Below, piece after piece: positions 19,343 through 27,749 of a stretch of 64,000 nucleotides of DNA (within the stretch, counting starts at the first letter, position 1; each line of letters begins with the position of its first letter). The translations under genes and the position numbers were made by a program. The stretch covers positions 1 through 64,000 of the forward strand of contig NZ_JAIELN010000012.1 of NCBI RefSeq assembly GCF_019753045.1, written 5' to 3'. The notes under the pieces are model-generated. The model was given only the letters and a program-made list of their open reading frames with translations, did no database searches and was not told the origin of the DNA. Origin of the DNA: Hyphomicrobium sp. GTDB taxonomy: Bacteria; Pseudomonadota; Alphaproteobacteria; Rhizobiales; Hyphomicrobiaceae.

Positions 19343-19795
19343 ATGAGTAGGGGATCGACTATTGCTGTGCTTTCTCTGGCACTTGCCGCGTTCGTCGCGC
19401 CGAGCCTGGCCGAGGCCAAATCCTACAACAGCGGCAAAGGCTACCGCGCCAAGAGCCATACGACCGCCAGCCGCCGCGCATCCGGCGACAGCACCGCTTG
19501 TCTGACATCGGAAGCACGCAACCTTCTCGGGCGCATCCGGGGCCAATTCAACAACGTCCAAATCGTCTCGACCTGCCGGCCGGGCGCAAAGATCGCCGGG
19601 ACGAACTATCCCTCGAAGCATGCTTCGGGACAGGCCATCGATTTCCGCGTGCCGGGCCGCAAAGCCGAAGTGGTTCGCTGGCTGATCGCCAATTATAAGA
19701 ACGGTGGCATCATGACCTACAACGATATGGATCATATCCATGTCGACGTCGGCGCACGCTTTGTCGCTCTTAACCGTCCGAGCGGCCGGACCTGA
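19343..19795 (+). CDS. Secreted M15-type D,D-carboxypeptidase-like protein
   Basis: A 150-residue protein with a signal peptide (MSRGSTIAVLSLALAAFVAPSLAEA). The zinc-ligand pattern of the M15_3/DUF882-type peptidases is present: SKHASGQAIDF supplies His and Asp, and DHIHVDVG supplies the distal His. Such enzymes cleave peptidoglycan stem peptides in the periplasm. The preceding STCRPGAKIAG matches the conserved strand. A strong hairpin follows the stop. The substrate is not proven. Confidence 0.82.
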   Translation: MSRGSTIAVLSLALAAFVAPSLAEAKSYNSGKGYRAKSHTTASRRASGDSTACLTSEARNLLGRIRGQFNNVQIVSTCRPGAKIAGTNYPSKHASGQAIDFRVPGRKAEVVRWLIANYKNGGIMTYNDMDHIHVDVGARFVALNRPSGRT

Positions 19796-19801
19796 AGCTT
19801 C

Positions 19802-19830
19802 GAGGCGGGCCGTGCGGCCCGCCTCAATTT
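19802..19830 (+). terminator. Rho-independent terminator
   Basis: A perfect 10-bp stem, GAGGCGGGCC (19802-19811) with GGCCCGCCTC (19816-19825), closes a four-base GTGC loop and is followed by AATTTC. It lies 6 bp after the peptidase stop. The U-run is weak, so it may work together with other factors. Confidence 0.7.
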
Positions 19831-20079
19831 CAATCAGGCGTTGTCCGCGGGATGCTGAAACGGCATGCATTTCAGGGCTCTGTGGCGCATCCTGGGGGCC
19901 CCCGCACCGCCTGCGACGATCTTGCCTTTCTTGAAGGAGCAAGGCATAAAGTCGCCATCGAACACGCCTTGGCTTACTCTTCGACAGCGCTACCGCCTGC
20001 CCTAAGACGTCTCCATCGCGCGATTTGATTATCTCCGGACATTCTGCCGGGGACTGCATGTTTGCTTTGGAGGCAATTG

Positions 20080-20286
20080 ATGTCGAACGGGACTGTGAAG
20101 TGGTTCAACGGTCAGAAGGGTTACGGCTTTATTCAGCCTGAAGAAGGTGGGAACGATGTTTTCGTTCACATCTCGGCAGTTGAAAGAGCAGGTCTTCAGT
20201 CGCTCCGCGAAGGCCAAAAGATCTACTTTGAAACCGAGCGTGGGCGTAACGGCAAGATCGCTGCCGTAAACCTCCGTCCGCTCTAA
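20080..20286 (+). CDS. Cold-shock domain protein
   Basis: A 68-residue CspA-type single-stranded nucleic-acid-binding protein. [20 protein letters not shown] contains RNP1 (KGYGFI) and [10 protein letters not shown] contains RNP2. GGAGG lies at 20069-20073, 6 bases before the ATG at 20080, which fixes the start. It likely acts as an RNA chaperone in cold or growth transitions. A strong terminator follows, separating it from the downstream IF-1 gene. Confidence 0.96.
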   Translation: MSNGTVKWFNGQKGYGFIQPEEGGNDVFVHISAVERAGLQSLREGQKIYFETERGRNGKIAAVNLRPL

Positions 20287-20310
20287 GGTTTTCGAGGCCA
20301 CTCCACTCAT

Positions 20311-20344
20311 GCGGGGAGCAGCTCGGCTGCTCCCCGCTTTTCTT
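20311..20344 (+). terminator. Rho-independent terminator after cold-shock gene
   Basis: A perfect 12-bp GC-rich stem, GCGGGGAGCAGC (20311-20322) with GCTGCTCCCCGC (20326-20337), closes the loop TCG and is followed by TTTTCTT. This is the clearest intrinsic terminator in the window. Confidence 0.93.
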
Positions 20345-20378
20345 ATCCGGTTATCAAAAAGGAAGTTCGGGAGATCGA

Positions 20379-20681
20379 ATGGCGAAAGAAGAGATGCTCG
20401 AGTTCGAGGGTGTGGTGGACGAAGTTCTGCCTGACGCCCGCTGTCGCGTGAAGCTCGACAATGGGCATGAAGTCATTGCCTACACCTCGGGGCGCATGAA
20501 GAAGAACCGCATCCGCATTCTCGCTGGCGACCGTGTGACGGTCGAGATGACCCCTTATGATTTGACCAAGGGCCGCATCAACTTCCGTCACAAAGACGGT
20601 CGTCCCGGTGGCGGCGGCGCCGAACCTGCAGGCACGGCACGCTCGAGCGGCGGCCCTCCTCGTCGCGGCGGCGGACGCTAA
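20379..20681 (+). CDS. infA: Translation initiation factor IF-1 with extended C-terminus
   Basis: S1-like OB-fold factor that binds the ribosomal A site with IF-2 and IF-3. [29 protein letters not shown] and [21 protein letters not shown] are canonical. The usual protein has about 72 residues; this one has 100, with a Gly/Pro/Arg-rich tail from residue 73 (for example [10 protein letters not shown] and PPRRGGGR). The tail resembles RGG-type RNA-binding sequence. Its place after a cold-shock gene suggests a stress-linked paralogue rather than the only IF-1, but that cannot be tested here. Confidence 0.92.
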   Translation: MAKEEMLEFEGVVDEVLPDARCRVKLDNGHEVIAYTSGRMKKNRIRILAGDRVTVEMTPYDLTKGRINFRHKDGRPGGGGAEPAGTARSSGGPPRRGGGR

Positions 20682-20738
20682 TCACGACGGACTGCGCGCT
20701 GCCTTCAACCGCAGTGCTCTCCCGCGAGTTAACGGGCT

Positions 20739-22040
20739 TTAGTCACTAACGGAAAGTTCGGCGGCGCGCTGCTTGTGATTGGCGCCGAGGCGCTCGGCGG
20801 TCCAGAGCCAAGCGGCCACCAGTGGAATGGCGATCGCTCCAGTTGCTCCCGCAGCAAATCCGAGCCCGCCTCCGACGATCGAAAAGAGCCATCCCGACAT
20901 TGCATCGCCGCCGCGAAATACGACCGTGTCGATGAAGTTCTGCACCTTGTATTTGTCGGCTGGCGTGGCGAGCGTGTAGATGACCTTTATCGCGGGATTG
21001 GCGAGCGCGAACGAAACGATCCGTTCAGCAACCATGACGGCGGCGACAATCCACAGCGCCGCATCGAACGTCAGTAAAAGCACGCCCAGCGCGCCCGTCA
21101 GCGGCAGAGCGAGCAACGCTCCCGTTACGCCGAAGCGGCGCAGAACGCGCGCCGTTCCGAAGACTTCGATCAGGAACGTCACGACGCTGACGGCAAGGTC
21201 ACGGCCCGAGAAAAACAGCACGCGGTCCGCGCTGTTGTCTATCGATGCCGCGACGAGACGCGCCTGCTCCAGGTAGAAAAACGTTCCGATAATGTTTGTG
21301 ATGAAGATGAAAAGCGCGATGCGCGCGAACATCGGCGTCGTGAAGACCTTTATCGCGCCGTCGAGTATGCCGCCGCCTGCGGGCTCGGACGCCGTCTTCG
21401 CTTCAGCCGGTCTGAGGCGGCGCAACTGCAAGCTCGCCAACATCGACGCGATCAGCAATGCCGCCGAGACAGCCAAGAGATCGACGGGCGGCACTACTCT
21501 GACCAGCCCTTGCGTTAGCAACGGCCCCGCGAGAGCACCAGCGGTGCCGCCTGCCGAGATGAAGCCGTAGAGCCGTGTCGCTTCCTCGTGCGACCAGAGC
21601 TCCGACATCAGACTCCAGAAGAGCGATACGACGAAGAGATTGAAGACGCTTGCCCAGACGAAGAACGATCCGGCCACCCAATGATCGTCAGGCGATGCTT
21701 TGAGCAGGAGCCAGAAGACGATGAGGTTCGCCGAGAAGAAACTGTAAATCGACGGAAGCACGTAACGGCGCGGAAAGCGTGTCGCGACAAATCCGAACAG
21801 CGGCACGAGGACGAGCATCACGACGAAGACGACCGTGAAAAGTTCGCGGAGCGAATCCTTGCCCAGCGAGACGCCCATTTCGTCGCGAACGGGACGGATG
21901 ATGTAGTAAGCAGACAGCAGCGCGAAGAACATCGCGAACGATGCGAGCAATGCAGCGATCTCTCCGGGCGCGACATCAACAAAGCGCCGCAGCCACGAGC
22001 CGGAAGAAGTTGTCGATGAGGGGGATCGTTGTGACGGCAT
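20739..22040 (-). CDS. NTP/NDP exchange transporter-like MFS protein
   Basis: A 433-residue polytopic membrane protein with about twelve hydrophobic segments. The opening LASFAMFFALLSAYYIIRPVRDEMGVSLG and the LFWSLMSELWSHEEATRLYGFISAGGTAGALAGPLL block are typical of bacterial proteins related to ATP/ADP translocases (Npt/TLC type) and are usually grouped with the MFS. Free-living bacteria carry it with unknown substrate. It stands alone, divergent from phaZ. Confidence 0.85.
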   Translation of the reverse strand: MPSQRSPSSTTSSGSWLRRFVDVAPGEIAALLASFAMFFALLSAYYIIRPVRDEMGVSLGKDSLRELFTVVFVVMLVLVPLFGFVATRFPRRYVLPSIYSFFSANLIVFWLLLKASPDDHWVAGSFFVWASVFNLFVVSLFWSLMSELWSHEEATRLYGFISAGGTAGALAGPLLTQGLVRVVPPVDLLAVSAALLIASMLASLQLRRLRPAEAKTASEPAGGGILDGAIKVFTTPMFARIALFIFITNIIGTFFYLEQARLVAASIDNSADRVLFFSGRDLAVSVVTFLIEVFGTARVLRRFGVTGALLALPLTGALGVLLLTFDAALWIVAAVMVAERIVSFALANPAIKVIYTLATPADKYKVQNFIDTVVFRGGDAMSGWLFSIVGGGLGFAAGATGAIAIPLVAAWLWTAERLGANHKQRAAELSVSD

Positions 22041-22327
22041 GCTGGCCGGAGTTCTCGCAGCTATCGCTCTTATTGTCTTCCCGGAACTAACAGTGGCGAG
22101 CGTGCGTCATCGTGATTGACGCGATGCAGCGGAGAAGTACAGGCCAACAGGGTTTCCGGCAGTGTACCTTTAATGCACGGGTGTGCCTTATCGTTAGGCA
22201 CTCTAACGTTTTCTAGATTGTGACTATGACTAATAGTTCTATACTGACGCAGTGCAGCAACAACAAGCTGTCCGGTGAGTTGGCAGTCAGCGGGAAATCC
22301 TTATCAACACAAGGACTTGCGACAGAT

Positions 22328-23710
22328 ATGAACTACTACGCCTATGAAATGGCCCATGCGTTCATGTCCCCTGTCCGATTCGGCGTCCAGGCCCTGCGTC
22401 AGACACTCGGCTGGCCTCTCAACCCGATGAGCTACACGGCGGCGGGGAAGAACATGATCGCCGCGTGCGAGGTGTTCGAGAACATCACGCGCCGTTATGG
22501 GAAACCCGAGTTCGGCATCAAAAGCGTGCAGCTCGCGGGCCTCACGGTTCCGATCCGCGAGGAGGTCGTTCTCGCCAAGCCGTTCTGCAATCTTATTCAT
22601 TTCGATCGCGACCAGGCCGAGACCGGCAAGCGTTACGATCCGAAAGTTCTGATCATCGCGCCGATGTCGGGGCACTACGCGACGCTGCTCAGGGGCACGG
22701 TCGAATCCATGCTTCCCGAGCACGACGTCTACATCACCGACTGGGCCGACGCTCGCAACGTGCCGATTGCGGCGGGCCGATTCGATTTCGATGATTTCGT
22801 CGACTACCTGATCGACTTCATGCGTTTCATCGGCACGAACACGCATGTCATGGCGGTATGCCAGCCTGCCGTGCCTGCGCTTGTCGCGGCCGCGCTGATG
22901 GCCTCGCGGGATGAAACCTGTCAGCCGGCGTCGCTGGTGTTGATGGGCGGCCCGATCGACACGCGCCGTAATCCGACGAAGGTCAACGATCTCGCGGCAG
23001 AGAGATCAATCTCGTGGTTCGAGTCCAACGTCATCTCGACCGTGCCATTTCCGCATGCGGGATTCATGCGGCCGGTTTATCCGGGTTTCATGCAGCTCAC
23101 GGGCTTCATGACGATGAACCTCGAGCGGCACATGAACGCTCACGTCGACCTGTTCAACAATCTCGTCAAAGGCGACTGCGACAGCGTCAACCAGCATCAG
23201 TCGTTCTACGAAGAATACCTCGCGGTCATGGACCTTACTGCGGAGTTCTATCTGCAGACCGTGCAGACGGTATTCCAGGATCACCTGCTCCCCGATAAGA
23301 AGCTGATGCACCGGAACGAGCTGGTCGACTGCTCGGCGATCCGCAACACCGCTCTCATGACCGTCGAAGGCGAGCGCGACGACATTTGCGGCCTCGGCCA
23401 AACGGAAGCCGCGCACGATCTCTGCGTCAGCATCCCGCACGACGAGAAAGTGCACTACGTGCAGCAGGGCGTCGGCCATTACGGCGTGTTCAACGGCACG
23501 CGCTGGCGCACCGAGATTCAGCCGCGCATTCGCGAGTTCATCCGCACGATCAATTACAAGCGGCTGACCGGCAATCAGTCGACGCGCATGCCGAAGCCGT
23601 ACCGGGTGCTGAAGGATGCTCCGGACGTCGCTCCGGATTGGCGCACGAAGCCGAACGGCACGCTCAACGGCGTCAACGGCAAGCATCCGCCGTCCGCCGC
23701 CGGCGAGTGA
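22328..23710 (+). CDS. phaZ: Intracellular polyhydroxyalkanoate depolymerase
   Basis: Hydrolyses intracellular PHB granules to mobilise stored carbon. The 460-residue product has the intracellular depolymerase features: YEMAHAFMSPVRFG at the start, a nucleophile region VMAVCQPAVPAL in which cysteine replaces the lipase-box serine, VEGERDDICG with the acidic residue, and GVGHYGVFNG with the catalytic histidine. ATG 22328 begins the conserved region; an upstream in-frame GTG at 22220 would add 36 residues with no family resemblance. The C-terminal 40 residues are low-complexity. Confidence 0.95.
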   Translation: MNYYAYEMAHAFMSPVRFGVQALRQTLGWPLNPMSYTAAGKNMIAACEVFENITRRYGKPEFGIKSVQLAGLTVPIREEVVLAKPFCNLIHFDRDQAETGKRYDPKVLIIAPMSGHYATLLRGTVESMLPEHDVYITDWADARNVPIAAGRFDFDDFVDYLIDFMRFIGTNTHVMAVCQPAVPALVAAALMASRDETCQPASLVLMGGPIDTRRNPTKVNDLAAERSISWFESNVISTVPFPHAGFMRPVYPGFMQLTGFMTMNLERHMNAHVDLFNNLVKGDCDSVNQHQSFYEEYLAVMDLTAEFYLQTVQTVFQDHLLPDKKLMHRNELVDCSAIRNTALMTVEGERDDICGLGQTEAAHDLCVSIPHDEKVHYVQQGVGHYGVFNGTRWRTEIQPRIREFIRTINYKRLTGNQSTRMPKPYRVLKDAPDVAPDWRTKPNGTLNGVNGKHPPSAAGE

Positions 23711-23711
23711 T

Positions 23712-23812
23712 TAGAGCGTCGGCGGGATAGAATCAGAACCGACGCTCTAAATTTTGGCTGTCGCATCGCTTTTGCACAAAACCGGTTCCCACTTTTGTGC
23801 GCGATGCTCTAG
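23712..23812. repeat. Rhizobial-type palindromic intergenic repeat
   Basis: Two nested inverted repeats fill the gap between convergent phaZ and polA. The first is TAGAGCGTCGG (23712-23722) with CCGACGCTCTA (23739-23749). The second has outer arms GCATCGC/GCGATGC (23763-23769, 23801-23807) and inner arms GCACAAAA/TTTTGTGC (23774-23781, 23793-23800) around ACCGGTTCCCAC. The core resembles the RIME/REP-like elements scattered in Rhizobiales genomes. It may form a bidirectional terminator. Confidence 0.8.
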
Positions 23813-26793
23813 TGCGCTTCGTCCCAGTTGTAGGCGGCCTTCGCATCGACGTGGATCGGCACCGATAGTTTGACAGCTGGTTCGCCCGCCGACTCCATCA
23901 CGCGGCGCGCGACGTCGATAAGCTTTTGAGCATCCGCTTCGGCCACTTCGAAAACGAGTTCGTCGTGAACCTGCAGAAGCATGCGAGCCGAGGACAGCTT
24001 CGCCTTTTCGATCGCGCCCGGCATGCGGATCATGGCGCGGCGGATGATGTCGGCCGCTGAGCCTTGTATCGGCGCATTGATCGCCGCCCGCTCGAGGAAA
24101 CCGCGCATCGACGGGTTCTTCGTGTTGATCTCGGGATAGTGAATTTTCCGCCCGAAGATCGTTTCGACATGGCCGTGCGCATGCGCGTGCTTCTTCGTCG
24201 CTTCCATGTAATCGCGGATGCCGGGGAACCGCTGGAAGTAGGTCTTGATGTAGTCGCTGGCTTCCTCGCGGCTGATGCTCAGCTGGTTTGCAAGGCCAAA
24301 CGGCGAGATACCGTAGATGATGCCGAAGTTGATCGCCTTGGCGCGGCGGCGCACCTCGCCCGGCATATCCTTGACCGGCACGCCGAACATTTCCGACGCC
24401 GTCATCGCGTGAATGTCGAGGCCGTCGGCGAATGCCTTCTTCAGCTGTGGAATGTCGGCGACGTGAGCGAGAACGCGCAGCTCGATCTGCGAATAGTCGG
24501 CCGAGACGAGCTTCATTCCTTTATCGGCGATGAAGGCTGTGCGAATTTCGCGGCCCTCTTTCGTGCGGATCGGGATGTTCTGCAGATTGGGATCGGACGA
24601 GGCAAGACGGCCGGTCGTCGTTGACGCCAGTGCGTAGCTCGTGTGAATGCGGCCCGTCGATGGATCGATGAATTCGGGCAGCGCATCGGTGTACGTCGAG
24701 CGAAGCTTCGAGATCTGCCGCCACTCGAGCATCGTATTGATCAGGCGGCGCGCATCGCCGTCGAGTTCCTCATTCGCCGCGAGCTCGTCCAGCAAGTTGG
24801 CGCGGGTTTCCCATTGGCCGGACTTCGTCTTCTTGCCACCGGGTAGCTTCAGACGATCGAACAGAAGCTCTCCGAGTTGCTTCGGCGAGCCGAGATTGAA
24901 CTTGTGGCCGACTAGGCCATTGATCTCTTCCTCGAGCCTGACGGCGCGCTGCGCGAATGCACTAGACAGCCGCGCAAGGATATCGCGATCGACCTTGATG
25001 CCTGCGTGCTCCATCGCGACGATGACCGGAACGAGCGGCCGCTCCAGCGTTTCGTAGACGGTCGTTACGTGTTCCGCCGCGAGACGAGGCTTCAGGACTT
25101 TCCAGAGCCTCAGCGTCACGTCTGCATCTTCGGCGGCATATTCGGTCGCCTTATCGAGCGGCATCGCGGCGAAGGTCTTCTCGGACTTTTTGGCGCCCGG
25201 CGCTTGTCCCATCGCTTGCGCAAACGTCATGCAGGCGTGGCCGAGGTGGCGCTCGGCGAGCACATCCATGCCGTGTGCGTTGCGTCCGCCGTCGAGCGCA
25301 TAGGAAATGAGCATCGTGTCGTCGAACGGCGTGACGTCGACGCCATAGCGCTTCATCACCAGCGCATCATACTTAATGTTCTGGCCAATCTTCAGGACCG
25401 AGGTGTCTTCGAGTAGCGGCCGCAGCACGTCCAATGCTTTAGATATCGCGAGTTGCGGCGGCCGGTTGTCGGCGCCGCCAAAGAGATCGTTGCTTGGCCC
25501 CGTGTGTCCGAGCGGCACGTAGCACGCTTCACCCGGTGCAACGGCGAGCGAAATGCCGACGAGGTCGGCCCGCGTCGCATCGAGGTCCGTCGTCTCGGTG
25601 TCGAATGCGACATAGCCTGTTTGACCGGCCTTCCTGACCCATTCCTCCAGGCGTGCTCGCGTCGTGATGGTTTCATACTTACTGCGGTCGATTGCCTTGG
25701 CGCGCGCGATCGCCGTTCCAGCGGCGACGGCCGCTGCCGGAGTGGCATCCTCGAATGCTTCCTCTTCAGCGAGCGCCTCGATTTTTTCCGATGTCGATTG
25801 CGCCTTGGATTTGAGGCTCGCGCCGACCGAGATCGCGAGCGGCGGCGGGGCTTCCGCTCCCAAGCCTTCCGCGATGCGCTTCGTGAGGGTGCTGAATTCC
25901 ATCGCGCGCAGGAAGCCGAGGAGCGCATCGACCTTGGGATCGCGAACGCCCAGCGCTTCGATCGCAATTTCGAGCGGCACGTCTTCTTTCAAGAGCACGA
26001 GCTGACGCGAGATGCGTGCCTGCTCGGCGAACTCGATGAGCTTTTCGCGCCGCTTCGGCTGCTTGATTTCGCCGGCGCGCGCCAGAAGCGTATCGAGATC
26101 GCCATAAGTCGAAATGAGTTCGGCCGCCGTCTTGATGCCGATGCCGGGAACACCCGGAACGTTGTCGACGGAATCGCCCGAGAGCGCTTGCACGTCGATG
26201 ACTTTTTCGGGCGGGACGCCGAACTTCTCGATCACCTCGTCGCGGCCGATGCGCTTGGCTTTCATGCCGTCGAACATCGTGACGCCGGGGCGCACGAGTT
26301 GCATAAGGTCCTTGTCGGAGGACACGATCGTAACATCGCCGCCGGCGTTCACGGCCTCTCTGGCGTACGTCGCGATCAGGTCGTCGGCCTCGTAACGGTC
26401 GAGTTCGATGCAGGCAACGTTGAAGGCTTTTACCGCGTCCCGGATCAGGGGGAATTGCGGAAGAAGCTCTTCCGGCGGCGGCGGGCGGTGCGCCTTGTAC
26501 TGGGGATAGATGTCGTTCCGGAACGTCTCCCGGCCGGCATCGAAAATGACGGCAATATGGGTTGGCGCTTCGGACGCTTTCGACTCGCGCAAAAGCTTCC
26601 AGAGCATCGCGCAGAAGCCGTGGACCGCACCCACGGGCAGCCCGTCCGAAGGACGCGTCAGCGGGGGAAGCGCGTGGAAGGCCCGGAAAATATAGCCTGA
26701 ACCGTCAACGAGATAGACGTGGCTTCCCTTGACGATCGGGACTTGTTCTGCCGCGCCAATAATTGAAGACTGCTCAATATCGTTCTGCTGCAT
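23809..26793 (-). CDS. polA: DNA polymerase I
   Basis: Replicative gap-filling and repair polymerase of 994 residues with all three domains. The 5'-nuclease domain covers about residues 25-320 (LVDGSGYIFRAFHAL, DRYEADDLIATYA, GIGIKTAAELI). The 3'-5' exonuclease domain covers about 385-580 and keeps the DTETTDLD motif, so proofreading is probably active. The polymerase domain follows with motif A SADYSQIELRVLAH, the O-helix RRAKAINFGIIYG and motif C QVHDELVFEV. It is convergent with phaZ; the stop overlaps the edge of the intergenic repeat. Confidence 0.98.
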   Translation of the reverse strand: MQQNDIEQSSIIGAAEQVPIVKGSHVYLVDGSGYIFRAFHALPPLTRPSDGLPVGAVHGFCAMLWKLLRESKASEAPTHIAVIFDAGRETFRNDIYPQYKAHRPPPPEELLPQFPLIRDAVKAFNVACIELDRYEADDLIATYAREAVNAGGDVTIVSSDKDLMQLVRPGVTMFDGMKAKRIGRDEVIEKFGVPPEKVIDVQALSGDSVDNVPGVPGIGIKTAAELISTYGDLDTLLARAGEIKQPKRREKLIEFAEQARISRQLVLLKEDVPLEIAIEALGVRDPKVDALLGFLRAMEFSTLTKRIAEGLGAEAPPPLAISVGASLKSKAQSTSEKIEALAEEEAFEDATPAAAVAAGTAIARAKAIDRSKYETITTRARLEEWVRKAGQTGYVAFDTETTDLDATRADLVGISLAVAPGEACYVPLGHTGPSNDLFGGADNRPPQLAISKALDVLRPLLEDTSVLKIGQNIKYDALVMKRYGVDVTPFDDTMLISYALDGGRNAHGMDVLAERHLGHACMTFAQAMGQAPGAKKSEKTFAAMPLDKATEYAAEDADVTLRLWKVLKPRLAAEHVTTVYETLERPLVPVIVAMEHAGIKVDRDILARLSSAFAQRAVRLEEEINGLVGHKFNLGSPKQLGELLFDRLKLPGGKKTKSGQWETRANLLDELAANEELDGDARRLINTMLEWRQISKLRSTYTDALPEFIDPSTGRIHTSYALASTTTGRLASSDPNLQNIPIRTKEGREIRTAFIADKGMKLVSADYSQIELRVLAHVADIPQLKKAFADGLDIHAMTASEMFGVPVKDMPGEVRRRAKAINFGIIYGISPFGLANQLSISREEASDYIKTYFQRFPGIRDYMEATKKHAHAHGHVETIFGRKIHYPEINTKNPSMRGFLERAAINAPIQGSAADIIRRAMIRMPGAIEKAKLSSARMLLQVHDELVFEVAEADAQKLIDVARRVMESAGEPAVKLSVPIHVDAKAAYNWDEAH

Positions 26794-27048
26794 CTTTGCT
26801 CTTTTTGGCCATGTCTCGGGCGGTTAGGCACGGGCGACTGGAGACTATCGCGGCTGTTCTCAAAACCGCGGGAAGGCGCGTTCCTCGACGAAATCGCGGC
26901 CATTATCGCACGCTGGCGGACCAATCTGCCAATCGGGCCGGCCGGTCCGTTGACAGCGCCCTCTGCCCCGTGGCTCATGTCCGCCAACACCTATGTAGGG
27001 TGCCGGCTGGGGAAGTTGCAAACCGTCACTTTGGGGAGACTATTTGTC

Positions 27049-27366
27049 ATGCGCACAACCGTCAAATTCATGGCCAGCGTCGCCGCCGTTGCAGCGATAA
27101 CCTCCGCTCTTGGGGCCGTCGAAGCCCAAGCGCTGCCTCGCTGCCGCGCGCCCGTCGAAGGCGTTGCGACCGCGACCGGCATTCTGGGGACGGGTTCCGA
27201 GAAGGCCCGGATCGAGGCCCGCGAGAACTGGAAGAGCACGGTGCGCAACCTCTATGGTCGCCGCTACGCCGACTTCTGGAATGCACAGGGTAAGCAGTGG
27301 GACTGCAAAAAGGGCGCGATCCTGCTTGCGAAATGCGTCGTCGTCGCCAAGCCCTGCCGCTATTGA
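27049..27366 (+). CDS. Small secreted protein of unknown function
   Basis: A 105-residue protein with a signal peptide (MRTTVKFMASVAAVAAITSALG, then AVEAQALP). The mature part, with four cysteines, has the pattern GTGSEKARIEARENWKS and GKQWDCKKGAILLAKCVV, a periplasmic-protein arrangement seen in several rhizobial hypothetical proteins. ATG 27049 has GGGGAG about 10 bases upstream, which decides the start. The function is unknown. A bidirectional terminator-like hairpin follows. Confidence 0.72.
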   Translation: MRTTVKFMASVAAVAAITSALGAVEAQALPRCRAPVEGVATATGILGTGSEKARIEARENWKSTVRNLYGRRYADFWNAQGKQWDCKKGAILLAKCVVVAKPCRY

Positions 27367-27428
27367 GCGCTAGCGCGCCCGAGGCTTCCTTTGGGGAGGG
27401 TCGGCGCAAGCTCATGAGTAAACGCAAA

Positions 27429-27463
27429 AAATAAGGTGAGGCGCCTAGTCTCACCTTTATTTT
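27429..27463 (+). terminator. Terminator-like hairpin
   Basis: The stem GGTGAG (27435-27440) with CTCACC (27450-27455) is extended by AATAA against TTTATT and followed by TTTT. It lies 60 bp after the small secreted protein and about 70 bp before the tRNA. Confidence 0.65.
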
Positions 27464-27533
27464 CGAGCAGTTACCGCGCCGCAGATGTCTCTATTTGCGG
27501 CGCGTCGACGAATGGGCTATCAGTCTCGCCGAA

Positions 27534-27610
27534 GCACCCGTAGCTCAGCTGGATAGAGTGTCGCCCTCCGAAGGCGAAGGTCGCAGGTTCGAATCCTGCC
27601 GGGTGCGCCA
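27534..27610 (+). tRNA. tRNA-Arg (anticodon CCG)
   Basis: A complete 77-base cloverleaf with encoded CCA. Acceptor strands are GCACCCG (27534-27540) and CGGGTGC (27600-27606). The anticodon stem TCGCC/GGCGA encloses the loop CTCCGAA, so the anticodon is CCG reading CGG (Arg). The T-arm is GCAGG-TTCGAAT-CCTGC. Its 3' end is the attachment site of the following island. Confidence 0.97.
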
Positions 27611-27611
27611 T
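27597..27611 (+). other. attL: tRNA-Arg 3' end core
   Basis: TGCCGGGTGCGCCAT covers the last T-stem bases, the acceptor strand and the CCA of the tRNA plus one base. The identical 15-mer recurs at 44499-44513. The tRNA stays intact after integration, as is usual for tRNA-targeting tyrosine integrases. Confidence 0.88.
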
Positions 27612-27690
27612 ACCCAGACGAATTTAACCCCGAATTTGCTGAAGAAACCGTAGGCAGGCTGCCGTGACTGGCCGTTTGCCTAGAGTTTTT

Positions 27691-27720
27691 GTGCCAGGAA
27701 TCGGTACCTGAATCGGTACC
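27691..27720 (+). repeat. Left-end tandem repeats, likely integrase arm sites
   Basis: GTGCCAGGAATC (27691-27702) overlaps a tandem pair GGAATCGGTACC (27697-27708) and TGAATCGGTACC (27709-27720). The first also occurs near the right end (44405-44428). Short direct repeats just inside att sites are typical arm-type binding sites of lambda-like integrases. Confidence 0.6.
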
Positions 27721-27749
27721 AATTCCACGGCCTTGGCGAAGGGGTTTCG

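Noticed and set aside
25453-26700. A 415-codon open frame on the plus strand
   Set aside because: It is antisense to the 5'-nuclease and linker region of polA; its composition reflects the GC-rich complementary strand.
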